NCBI RefSeq assembly: GCF_028769735.1
Contig: NC_088178.1
Location: 16,318,357 to 16,382,356, forward strand
From: Zonotrichia leucophrys gambelii
Lineage: Eukaryota > Chordata > Aves > Passeriformes > Passerellidae
Direction of reading: 5' to 3'
Length of the DNA: 64,000 bases
In this document: positions 42,101 through 54,100 of the stretch, piece by piece
Layout of the letters: each line of letters opens with the position of its first letter
Position numbering within the stretch: the stretch's first letter is position 1
The notes under the pieces: generated by a model
Seen by the model: only the letters and a program-made list of their open reading frames with translations
Told to the model about the DNA's origin: nothing
Database searches by the model: none
Translations under genes and position numbers: made by a program

Positions 42101-45100
42101 CTCAGTCTGTTTCATGTGGAGTTATTTCTTCTTGAAAGATGAATACTGAGAAGTTCAAACAATTTTCAGCCTTTTACTTTTGGAATATTAGCAGAAATCC
42201 ACATGATACTGCTGATCATTGTTCTTTCTATATATTTTGATGTACTACCATTGTGTGTCCATACATACAGACAGCATTAAGTGTTTTTGGCAGATTCTAT
42301 GTAATTTGCCTGTTTCAGCATAGAATGAAAAACATGCTTGGCTGTTCTCCTTGTAAACCATTATTTTCAATTTGTTAAGGGCAACAAAGGAAACTCAGGC
42401 TTGCCAGGTCTAGCAGGTTATCCTGGAGCTCGAGGTCCCAAGGGATTGCCAGGCATGCCAGGGCCCATGGGAGCACCTGGACTAAAAGTAGGTACATACA
42501 TGGGATCTGGTTGTTTAATTACAGTTTTGCTGATATTGTTTGTTCTTCATGCTGCTTTTGGTGGCTGTGGAGCCACCACACTGCTGTTAATCATGTGAGT
42601 AAAAGACATCAAGGCTTATTTGAAGGGTAAGATCACAAGTTGTGTTTACAACATTTCTATAAACTGTAATTTGAAAATAGAGGTCTCATCCATCTGAATG
42701 CTATTCCCAATTCCAGATGCCATCAAAACACTTTGTATTTGTTCACTCCAGCTTTAGGGTCAGATGTTTCCTGACTTATTTCTAAACTTATTCCTAGCTA
42801 CTAGAACAGTCAGGATGATTTAAGCATCTAAGCGATCTAATAGCAGAGAATTACCATAACTTCAAGCCTAAGTTTCAGGTTTGGGGGCTAATAAGTATAT
42901 CATTTATAACAGGTCTTAAATTGGGGTTTTTTTAGCTCTTTTAGAAAGAAAGAAATCTGAGTGTGCTCCATTTTCCAGGCAGTTCCAGGTACCTGATATC
43001 AGCATATCCTCATATAAATTAGATTCGTTTCAATTTTAAAACAAGAAAACAAGTAACAATTACAGATAATTTCCTTCATTTTGAATAGACTTTTCTTTAT
43101 TTAGAATAGAATTTTTTTTATCTAAAAAATAATTTTTTTAGATAAAAAATTATTTTTATCTAAACTTTTTCTTTGTGAGATTTTATTGGTAAGCTGTTCT
43201 TTAAAACCTTAAGTTACTTGGAAACTAAAAATAATGTATTTTTATCATTTTGTCTAGTATAAACTATATTCATTATTTGCAGTGTTTATTGCCACTGCCT
43301 CCAGTCTGAATTTTACTTCTTTTCCTAGGCAATGAGCTGTAGGAGGTAGTTCCTGCTCAGAAGTGCTTGCAATCTGAGAAAGGCAAGGAATAGATGAGTT
43401 GAGGGTAAATTGTTGCCACATATACTACAGAATAAGCATTAATAATGTGCGTACTGACTCAAGGCAAATAACACAAAGGTAAAACCTGGGAAAAAGCATA
43501 AGCACAAAGCATGAAACCTGTATATTCACAGCCTTTATTGCACCTCAGTAACCTCCTGAGCTAGACATGTCTTCAGTGTATTTGATAGCCCTCAGAGGAT
43601 TTCTCTTGCAGGAACTTGTCTAGTTTCCATTTGAATCAATGTGGATTTTTAGTCTAACAGCAGGGACTTCAACAAGTACTCTGTGTCTTGCTCAGAGGAT
43701 TATTTTTAAAATTCACTTTTAACCTCTCTGTTCTGTATTTAATTTTGTGAATTTTATTGATTACACTGAGAGATACCATACTAGACTTGATCCAACATGT
43801 ATGGTTTTTGTATTTCCAAGTCAAGGAGCAGTCAAGTCACTGCTTTTGCATTTTAGTGTATGCTTAATTATTTTCCTGCGGAAAATAAAATAAATGCAGT
43901 AAGTGTATTTCTTAAGGAGAAAGCAAGTTCCGTGCTTCTGACAGGAAACCTGTATTTGCATCTGCAACTTCCATCATTCTATTCAAATATATATTTTCTT
44001 CTTATTGGCAGGGTGAGAAAGGCCTTCTAGGTCATCCAGGAAAGCGAGGCAGAAGAGGCCTTCCAGGATCAGCAGGTGACCAAGGAGCAGCAGGAGAGCC
44101 TGGGCTGAAAGGACAGATTGTATGTAATCACAGTGGTTGATGCAAAACAAGTAGTCCAAGAGTTAGCAAGGTGAAGTAATGCTAAGGATGCCTGCTTCTA
44201 TTGCAGGGAGAAGATGGAGATCAAGGTTTAATGGGGTTTCAAGGATTCCCAGGTCCAAAAGTATGTGCTCATTCTTTTCTCTTAGATTGTAAGCTATTTA
44301 CAGAGTGAGAACATTATGAAAGCATAGAATTAAGCAGCTTTAACACTAATTTGTTCAAAATATCTCTGGATTGTTGGAACATGATAGGCAGAACTGTGTG
44401 CTCCCTGTCTAAGGACAAACATTCTGGGTCAGTGCACTTGGTATTTTCACTCTTACTGCTCTTAGAAATGATCTTCCTTTCACTGATTGCAAGAGTGTGA
44501 AACAGGTGGATAGCTAATGTCCATGTTGGATTAAACTGTTCCTTTGCATTTTCAGGGCCCTGCAGGGGACCTTGGCTTAGTTGGAATTCTGGGCCCGAAA
44601 GGTCCAAAAGGCCAAGTTGTAAGTGTTTCACTGCATGAAAGAGATTGTTAGGATGGTTTGAAAGTGGCACGTGCTTTTAATATAGAAAATAATCCTTCTT
44701 CTTATTAACAAGGCCAGAAGCCTCTACCCAAACCTTTCTGAGTCTAGATGCAACACTGCTCTGGTTACATCATGCACACAGACCCACAAACAGAGCTGAG
44801 CCATTAATCTTGAAAGAAAAAAGCAGGCTCTGCTGACTAAGTGTGACTCTGCTAGTGTAATCTTATGACCTTGTATTTCTTTGTCTATTGAACATTCTTC
44901 TTACTGGCAAAACTGCTCATTGTGTAACTGTGTTCTACAGCAAAAGAAAATTGGGATCAAACTTTGCCTGCAGTAAGACACAGTGGTGCTCAAGCATTAT
45001 TGATTAATAGGTAGTCTTTTTTAGTGAAGATTTTCATTTTATCTAAAATGTTCCTAACCTTCACTAGCTCATTCTTCATGATATTCTGCTTTGCTGCTCA

Positions 45101-48100
45101 CCCAAAACCATGGAAACATCATTAGCATTTTTTGCATCCAGCGTGGCATCAAGTGTGAAAGGCTGAAGCATGGGAGGCCTTACTACAACATGTTCTCTCA
45201 CTGCCGCTTTGCCATCACAGAACTGAATTGTTCAGTTAACCAGATGCAGAGCAGCAGCTTTAGGGGACTGTTCTAATAGCTACTTTATTTTTCTAAACAT
45301 TTCTATATGAGATAAACACCGGACACAAGCAGTTTGCTCTAGGTGAAATGGAACTGCAAAGTGGCATTTTAGCAGCACTTACTGGCAGCCTTACAAGAGT
45401 CCTTGTGGGCAGTAATATAGCTCAAGGTAGAGTTGGTTGTAGCTCAATAAATGTGTGGTCTTTTGTAATCAGAGTACTTAAGTTTCCACTGTTTTTAGTG
45501 CATCACTTTTCACATTAAAGAATGTGGGGGGGTTTTCCAAGCATAAGTATTACAAATTACTAAAATATTTACTTTACTGATTTTGTTGCAATGTGCACTC
45601 AATATTTAGAGAGTACCACCATGATCTTCTGGATATTTGATAGGTCTGTGTGCTGAGCAACTTTAAATTAGGACATGTCATGCGGATTTTCTTAATTTTG
45701 GAAACATGGTGAACTAATAAATTCTCTGCTTGTTTACAGGGATATATTGGCCCTGTTGGTCAAGAAGGCATAGCAGGCCCAACTGGCAGGCCTGTAAGTT
45801 TCCCTTCACTTTTGCATAATTTGTTTATTTCATTACCCTTTGGTTTAATCATCTTGTTTTTCAACTAGCAACCTTCTTATTTTTCTGTTTGCAAGTAGCA
45901 ACTAACAGGACCTTGTTATACCATGGTATTTGTTATACCACGCTGTTAAGTTAATGTATGTGACTCCAGCATTTGTAGTACAAGCAAGAAAAAAATGACT
46001 GAAACCAGTGACAAGAAAGTAATTGCAATGGCCTTCTGCCTAAGTACAGCCTGCAGACAGCATGTGTACAGGGGCAGTGGCAAGCCAAGGTGTAAAACAG
46101 CACACAGGAATTACCACCTGGGTATTCTTTCTCAGCCTTTGGTCTGAGATATATCTACAGAATATCCACATTCAGTTTCAATATAGTTTATTTTTTGTTT
46201 CTTGTGCACTGAACAGTCCAGAGTGCCCCACTAGACACTCTGGGAGTGCCTTTGAGCCCTTGTAAGGCTGTTCCAGGTGCTGATGATGTCCCTGTTACAC
46301 CTCAAACATCATTGTGGCCTCTCTGAAGCTTCCAGTGCATCCCAGGCTCCCTGCACTGGGGGAGCTCTACCCTCATCCCTGTTTCCATCTCTTATTACAC
46401 TCATGGTACCAGAGCCAAATTTGTTTTGCAAGAGAACCCCTTGGCTCATGTCTCCAGACCACCCAACCATGTAAGGCAGTTTTAGAAACTCTTTGTACCA
46501 TGAATGTTCCTCTGCCTGATCAAGTAGACTTGGAGTAAATGAGGATGTCTAAAATTCAGAATAATCATAAAAATAGTAAATATGCAATAAAAGTAATAAA
46601 TGCAAATATTTACAAGGGAAATAGAAGAAGGGGAATGTCTTTCCACTTGTTGGAAAAATCAGTACTTTGTCTTGCTCCATTCTTTTCAATTGCACTGAGG
46701 AGAAAAACTTTACAGTTGTGTGCATTTGTTTGAAGGCTTTTAATGGACTTCATATTGAATGTAAATGTTTGCCATTATCATCAGGAAAGCATTTTAGTTG
46801 AGGATTACTTCTATGTGTTATGAAATGCAGCTATTAAGATGCAAAATTTTTCCAGAGAAGAACTTGAAGATTGTTGCCACCTTTGGGAACATAAGTGCAA
46901 AACCAGCCACAAAGAGGGACAGAAAAATAGCATCTAATCTGATTATGAGAGTAGAACTAATAATAAAAACATATATGTGATGAATGGATTTCTTCAGTGA
47001 TCAAGAGTATTGAGTTTTGTTCTCCAAAGATGTTGAATGTGGATGAAGTTGTGGAGAACACAGCTGATCAACAGACAGCAGTTAAAATTACTGAGAGTAA
47101 ACATACTCCCAAGCTGAAGAACACAGCTTTCCACATGTAGGAATCACAAGGTGTTTTCAACTAATTTCAATTTCTAGTGGTACAGGAAAATTAAACCCCC
47201 AGAGCTGTAAATACTTCCACAGATGAGACTGGACTTTTCATGTGAGCAGTATAATTCTCATGGATATTAATCTGCTTATTTCAGTCCTAGGCAGCTAGAA
47301 AGCATATCAGATTAACAGCTGCTCTCTTTTACAGGGACCAAGAGGTGAAAAGGGCACAAGGGGTGAAATGGTAAGATGAAACGACTTTTGTGCTTTCATT
47401 CTTTTGACTGTGTAAAATCTATTTCTGTGTTAGGTTGAACATGCTCTACATGCCAGGCAGTCGTGTTGTGCTCCTGGAGAGCACTGCCCAGGAAAGCTGG
47501 TAGCCTGGGTTAGAAGTGTGACCTCCTTGTTCAAGTTGACTTAAGCAGATATGCCCAGTGGGTGTGAGCTGCTGGGCCCTGGTCATACTGCAGTTTGGAG
47601 CATATTCCAAATCTGTCCATGTTCAGATCTAAAAGGAAAATCTTCAGTCATATTTGCTGTCAAAGATCTAGAAGCTCACAGCATGCACATGGTCATAGCT
47701 CTGGATCTTCTTGTCTAGAAAGGGAGAAGCTCAGGAGAAGCCCAGAGCTGCAGGTGGGTGTCCATGCAATGCATTCCAGCTGTAGGAACTGTGGGCAGCA
47801 CTGATGGGTTGTGAATTTGCTGTTCCATTTTTCAGCAAGAGTCATTCTACATTCGTGAATGTTTGATTTGTATTAAATTTTGGTAGAGCCAGTAAAGTCT
47901 CCAATTAATTATGGCTGTATGAAAAGTCATTAAGTTATCATATTTACAGCAAATTTGTGAACACAAAGTTGATAACTATATTACCTTCTATGACAGATAT
48001 ATAATTAGTGCATTTTCCAGTAACTAGCAGATGTGATCCTGTTCCTGTTTCTCTTACCTCTGCCTTTCACCCCATCTCACTTAAAATTATTTAGTTTCAC

Positions 48101-51100
48101 GTATTGTTTTTTGCTTTTAGCAGCCACCTCCAAAAATTCAATCAAACTGCCTTATAAAATTTTGAAAAATGAACCTAAAATATTCAAAACATTTTAAAGA
48201 GGTAAAGCTTGGAAAGAAGCTTCCTTTCTGTGTTTTGGAGAACTCCCCTCTTTGATTCTAATGCTCTTGAGGCAATTGCTATCTCAGAATAAGAGGAAAG
48301 CTGTTTTCTCAATTTGCTGTTATCCATCTTAGCTGTCTTTTTCTACTGTTTGTTCATAAGAATTGTTATGACAGCATAGAGCTAAAAATGCTGACACTTA
48401 TAAAAAAAGATCCAAGAATAATCCTTAAAAAAAACATCCAGAATGGTGAACAAGAAACATCTGTTTCCATTATTGGAGCTGGTGTTTAAGAAGTTATTTC
48501 CTAAATAAGTTCTTGAATTCATCATGATGAGTTAATCTAGTAAGGCTGTCTTCAGAAGAAGAATGTTTAATTTTAAGTCATACACAGTGACATTACTTTC
48601 CCCCAAGAAAGGGATTTATTTCCAACTACTATCACATACAAAGGAGACCAAATTTTTTTTCATCCCATTGTGTATTCTGAGCATTAATTTATACCTTTAA
48701 AATTTATATTGGCATTCTTCCTAGAATCACATAGATTTTTAACCTTTTTGTAGTATATTTAGTTAGATTTTTCAGTCTGTCAGGGTTACAGAGTTCAGTA
48801 CTAGCAAGAAATGTTCTTTTTATCCCCAGAAAAACATGGAATGCAAAATCATGTCTTCTTATTGAGGCCAGTGGTAAAGCACACATTCTTTGTTAAAAAT
48901 ACACTCCTCAAGAATTTAAAAATTCTTAGAAAATATGAATGTCCTTGGGATTGCTCATGCTTTCATAGTTAAGTGTATGTACTATTGTATGTAAAGTCAG
49001 AGCCTCTCAGCATTAGTAAAAGATTGGGATTTTGGCCTTTGAACTTCTGTTCAATCAAATGGAGAGATTAAAGAATTAAGAACACACTGAAACTAACTGG
49101 TTTAGTCTCTGCTTTTGTTTTCATGGACTGGAATTACATTTTTCTCACTTAAATTCTAATGCGACCAAAGGTTAAGTTAAGTAGATTTGTAAAAGTAATC
49201 CAGTACATTCCAGTAAAACATTTAGCAATTAACTTAGTTCATGAAAAGTGTAATTTAGCCTTATTTTTCTGCTCTGCAGCAGAAAGAATGAACATTGGTA
49301 AAATCCCTTCAGAGAGCTATAGCAATTATCTTTACAAATCTTTAAAATATAATGATACTGCACAAAGATTTGCAAAGATAATTGCTATAGCTCTCTGAAG
49401 TTTTAATGCATTTAAGAAATGTGATATTCCACTAAGTAGTTCACAAATAGCATTCACTATTTACCTCCTTTTATTCCCATGGGTTTTACTGGCAAGGAGA
49501 CAGTGGATCAAGACAAATGACATTCCTCTTTTGCAAAATACCTTAAACTCATTGGAACGGTGCAGGTTTTTATTTTTAAAACATTCAGTTCTATCTCAGA
49601 AACCACTATAAAATTGAACCGCTCTTGTCCCAAGACTTCTTGAGTCTTTAAAAGGTGACATATGCCAAGAACACAGAACATTAACTGAAGCGTTCAGTCA
49701 TCTGAAAAATATACTGGAATGTCTAAATCTCAGCATTCAGAACAAGGACATCTATTCATCCAAGAGCAGTGGTTATTTGGGGATAAACTGTTGAAGACTT
49801 TTTACCCTTCCTTGATTTGGTATTTGAATAATCAAATCCTGAACCAAGATAAACAAATATATCCTTACAATGTCAAATTTGTTTCTCAAGATTCTTTTTC
49901 ACACTTTCTCTTTCATTTTATTCTAAACATACTTGGCCAAGCATGATCAGACAGGCCAGTGATATATTCACATGAGACTGAAGGTATCCTGGAGCAGTCT
50001 AACAGCACCTGAACACCTGACCTGATTAATTAAACGTGGAGTCAGCCTACCCAGCTGGCATACAACAGTACAGCTCTGTGAAACCCAATTGATTTGCAAC
50101 AGCTGAGGAACTATGCCAAAATAATGAATGTAATCTGTGTAAACTCGGAACAGTTTTCTAATAATGAATAACAACAATATTGTATGCATATTTAATCATA
50201 ATAGGATCTCAAAGAAATTTCAAGCTGGGCAATAATCAAACTCAGAAAAGTAATGACAGCTAGTTACTTCACACAGAACCCACAGGGATATCCATACTAC
50301 TGTCCATACTATACTATATGCTAAAATTACTTGTTCTTCTATTTTCTTTTGCCAACATTAACATCTTTTATAAAGAAGTTAATCATTAAATATCTACTTA
50401 AAAGATGGCTTCCAGTCCCTTCTATAGGTGTAAGGGGATGAAACATAAATAAATTGGGTCAGGATCTATCAGCTGAAAAGGTCACAATAAATAAATAAAT
50501 AAGCTCACAATCCATAGACTTATCTTATTAAGGTGTTCTTGGTTAAGTATCAGAAAATCATCTACCTAAACATCCAGAAATTGCTTCCATTTGGAATTTC
50601 CTCTCTTCTTCAAAGAACACATACAAGACATGGGTCTACCCTCAAGGCCATTTGAGGCAACATAGCCATCAACATAGCCTTGCATAGAGCTGGTGCTTGG
50701 AATTACAGGATGGCCCCCAGTTTTCCCATCCTTCATGATGCAGCAGCTGAGCCCTGGGCACAGCCAGGGCAGCTGATGTGCAGACATGCTCCAGTTGTGC
50801 AGCTGCCACTGTAACCCCAGCAGATGCATTCCCTGGCACCACCACATGCTCTGCCTCAGGACCTAAGCACTGATAAATTTGCAGCCTCAGTGACTTAGGT
50901 ACATTGCTCCTATCTGGTTTGAGATCCTTTTTTAAAATATGCATGAATTAACATTAGATTGAATCTGGTCTTTCTTTAACCATTTCCAGCTGCCCTTGCT
51001 TTTGGCAGCTTGAGCACAACCTGAGTTCAGCAGTTGTAGCATGAAGTGACACTCACACAGACCTTGCTTGCTGTGAAATCTCACAGCAGAAACACTTATT

Positions 51101-54100
51101 ATTACTTTATCAAGTGATTTACAGCTTAATTCCTATTTGACTAGATCAGTTTCACAACATTTGTCAGCGTGACCACGTCACATCAGATTATTTCACTTTT
51201 GGCAGAGATTTTGTTCTAGCATGACCGTACTGACGTATGAGGGCTTTGTTGGACCAGCTTATTGTGCTCAAGTAATTGGTACAAGCAGCACTGACAAAAG
51301 AATGTTCTGCTTAAATTGACTTAGCTGTGTTGAAAGGGTTTTAGTAATTTAAGGTGCAGATCTAGCCCATGCTTTTCATTCCTTCTCTTTTTCTCTTCTT
51401 AAGGCACTGCCACCTATTCTTTTCCTTGTGATCATTTGTGCCATTGTTTGTTACAATAGCTCCGAGAAGCTTTGAGTATGTAGAGCTTGAAGAACCTAGC
51501 AGAGACACAATTGTCACTGCATATTAATAAATGTCCAGAACCAATTCTAGCTCGATGTGAATAGTTGAATAAATATTTGAAAGAATTATTCAGATGGGTT
51601 TATTGTATTGGAAAGGTCCATGTTCAATCCTAAGGCAGCCTTCAACACAGATTTATGTGCACTGTAGGCACTGTAAGCTAGGGAAAAGCAGTTCCTTCTC
51701 TTCCACAATCATCCTACACACTAAAATAAGGACATAACCTTTTGAATAAAGAGGAAGTTTGCCATATCACTGTAAAACAATGAACATAACATGTTCTGGC
51801 TGAAAATTGACACTGCTGATAAATTATACTGATAAAAGCCTGGCACATATTCATGGATTAAAATGGATCAGTTAGTTTTTTGCAGTTACTCATAACATTA
51901 TTTACAATGTTCTTGTGATTATTTACCCCTTCTAGTATTTATCGTCTCAGCATACATATAACATGGGCACAATGTATAGCACATTATATATTAATACTTT
52001 CTATGACCTTTAATGTTCCCTTCATATCAGAAGTAATTGGAGAAACAAGGAACCAGACAACACAGGAATTCCAACATGAGTATTCATATGGTAAATGGTG
52101 CAAGGTACTTTAACAATAGTAACTAATAATCCACAACTTTATCACAGCTGATATCACACCTTCTTCCTTATACACACTGGGACATGTTTGTAATTTAATA
52201 AATACATAAATGTAAAACCAGAGACTTTATTGTATGACTATTGCATTCTATATCCATTTCTTCTAATGTATAACTATTGCTTCCTATATCCATTTCTTCT
52301 TATCCAGTAACTATTGCTTTCTATATCCATTTCTTCTAGGGGCCTCAGGGACGGCAGGGCCAGCCTGGGCCACCTGTAAGTGCATAAAAAACTCTGCCTG
52401 TATTTTTCCATTTTGATTGTACTATATAAAGATGTGAAGCACCTAATATGTATTTTTTCCCATTTTCCAGGGACCACCTGGACCACCAGGACCAAGGGTA
52501 AATTCTTAAACAAGCCTAACCTACCCTAACCAGTGCTTTATTGAAAGGGAAAATAACAGGATCCTCTTCAAATGTACTCCTTGTTCCACTGTTCAAAGAA
52601 TTTACCACCTGCACTATTGTATATTCTTGTTCATCTTTTTATATTCTGAAATACATGTTTTTTAGAAACAAGTGGATCTCAATGCTGCTGTTCAAGCTTT
52701 GTTTGAGTCAAATGCTGCCTTGCAGATGGAGGTATATATTTAAATGTATTTACATTATCATACAGGGAATGCAATTATAATTTTATTTTTTGAGGACATA
52801 ACAGGGTTTCTTTTCAAAGACTTAGTTTAAATTAATAACGGATAGCAAGCTATAGAATGTAATGAAACGTGCTAGGATTTACAGGATAGAGTTGAAATTA
52901 AGAGAAGCAGCAAGACTTCTACCTTTTGTGATGATTGGTGGTAGTGAAAATTTACTGACTGTCACACATAGTGGACTGTATCTGTTCAGACACACATAAC
53001 AATAGTAGCATTTAGGGTTTGATTTAAAAAAATCAACATATAGGTGTCTGGCTGCATTGGTTGCATGAAAATCCCTTATGTGGGTGACATCAAATACATT
53101 TGCTTTTTTTTTTAGGTTAAGCTTAAGAGTAAATTTCACTATTTTGAATTTGAAACCTCTAAGTTTACTTTAAAAATGCACCAAATTTTCCCTTTTCTTT
53201 CCTTGTATCCATATTTTTATGTCATTAGATCATAATGACAAATTTGCATGACCTAAACCTGCCTTAATGTCACCATTCTGACAGTTTTAATAAAATGTCC
53301 TAATTTGTCTATTGGGATATGTTACCCTTAGGTTGTTTTACATGGCTGATTGCATTAATACAAACACTTGGATTCTGGCTGGCTATTCAATGGCCATTTG
53401 ACATTTGACTCTTACTGCATATACTGTTGTTGTGACACTTCTTTGTGGTAACACATTTGCTAATGGCCCTTGGCAGAAATACCAGAATACTGAAGTAACT
53501 TTGCTAGATCAGAGTACAGAGATATTCAAAACGCTCCACTACCTTAGCAATTTACTGCACAGCATCAAGAACCCTCTTGGCACACGGGATAACCCAGCAC
53601 GCATCTGCAGGGATCTGCTCCACTGTGAACCCAAAGTGGCCGATGGTAAGTGCCCCCTTTCACTCAGGTACCTTTCAAAGGTGCTGCTTCCAAGTGTTGC
53701 TTTCTGCATTCCAATTCTGAACGGATCGATTTAATGCTTTTCTTCTTTTTTATTTTATTCTCTTGCGGTGTGCCTGTCACAAATAGATTTATTTCAGCTT
53801 TAAGAAAAAATTTCTGAATTTTAAAGGTAGAAGTATGTAGCTATCTAATATATAAATATGAGAGAGATAATATCTATTAGCAAACTGATGTATCCAGAAA
53901 ATTGAGTGCAATTTTGTGATTTGAAGTTTTCCAAATATTTATAGCTAATCTTGCAAGATTCTAGATTCCTAATGAAAAAATTGCATACCATACATTACCA
54001 CTGTCAGATACACTGACAGTCATTGTATCTCACAAGTTCCTGAATCAATATTTCAAATTAAAAAACCCTCCTATTTAAAGCTGTCAGTGTAATTGTAGTC

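Larger units (their letters stand above)
42488..44011 (+). other. COL24A1 intron, 1.5 kb
   Basis: Holds an AT-rich palindromic cluster (43111-43160) and a possible CR1-like relic (43600-43780). Confidence 0.55.
47371..52339 (+). other. COL24A1 intron, 5.0 kb, between two 36-bp exons
   Basis: Holds the hairpin at 49307-49400 and, at its very end, the triplicated acceptor unit. A GC-richer patch at about 50560-50900 is unassigned. No extra Gly-X-Y exon seen. Confidence 0.6.

Noticed and set aside
46060..46530. GC-richer intronic patch with overlapping short open frames
   Set aside because: No match to CR1 or any other repeat I know, no domain, no splice support.
50560..50944. GC-richer intronic patch with two overlapping - strand open frames
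   Set aside because: No recognisable protein family or repeat; could be a decayed insertion but nothing supports it.
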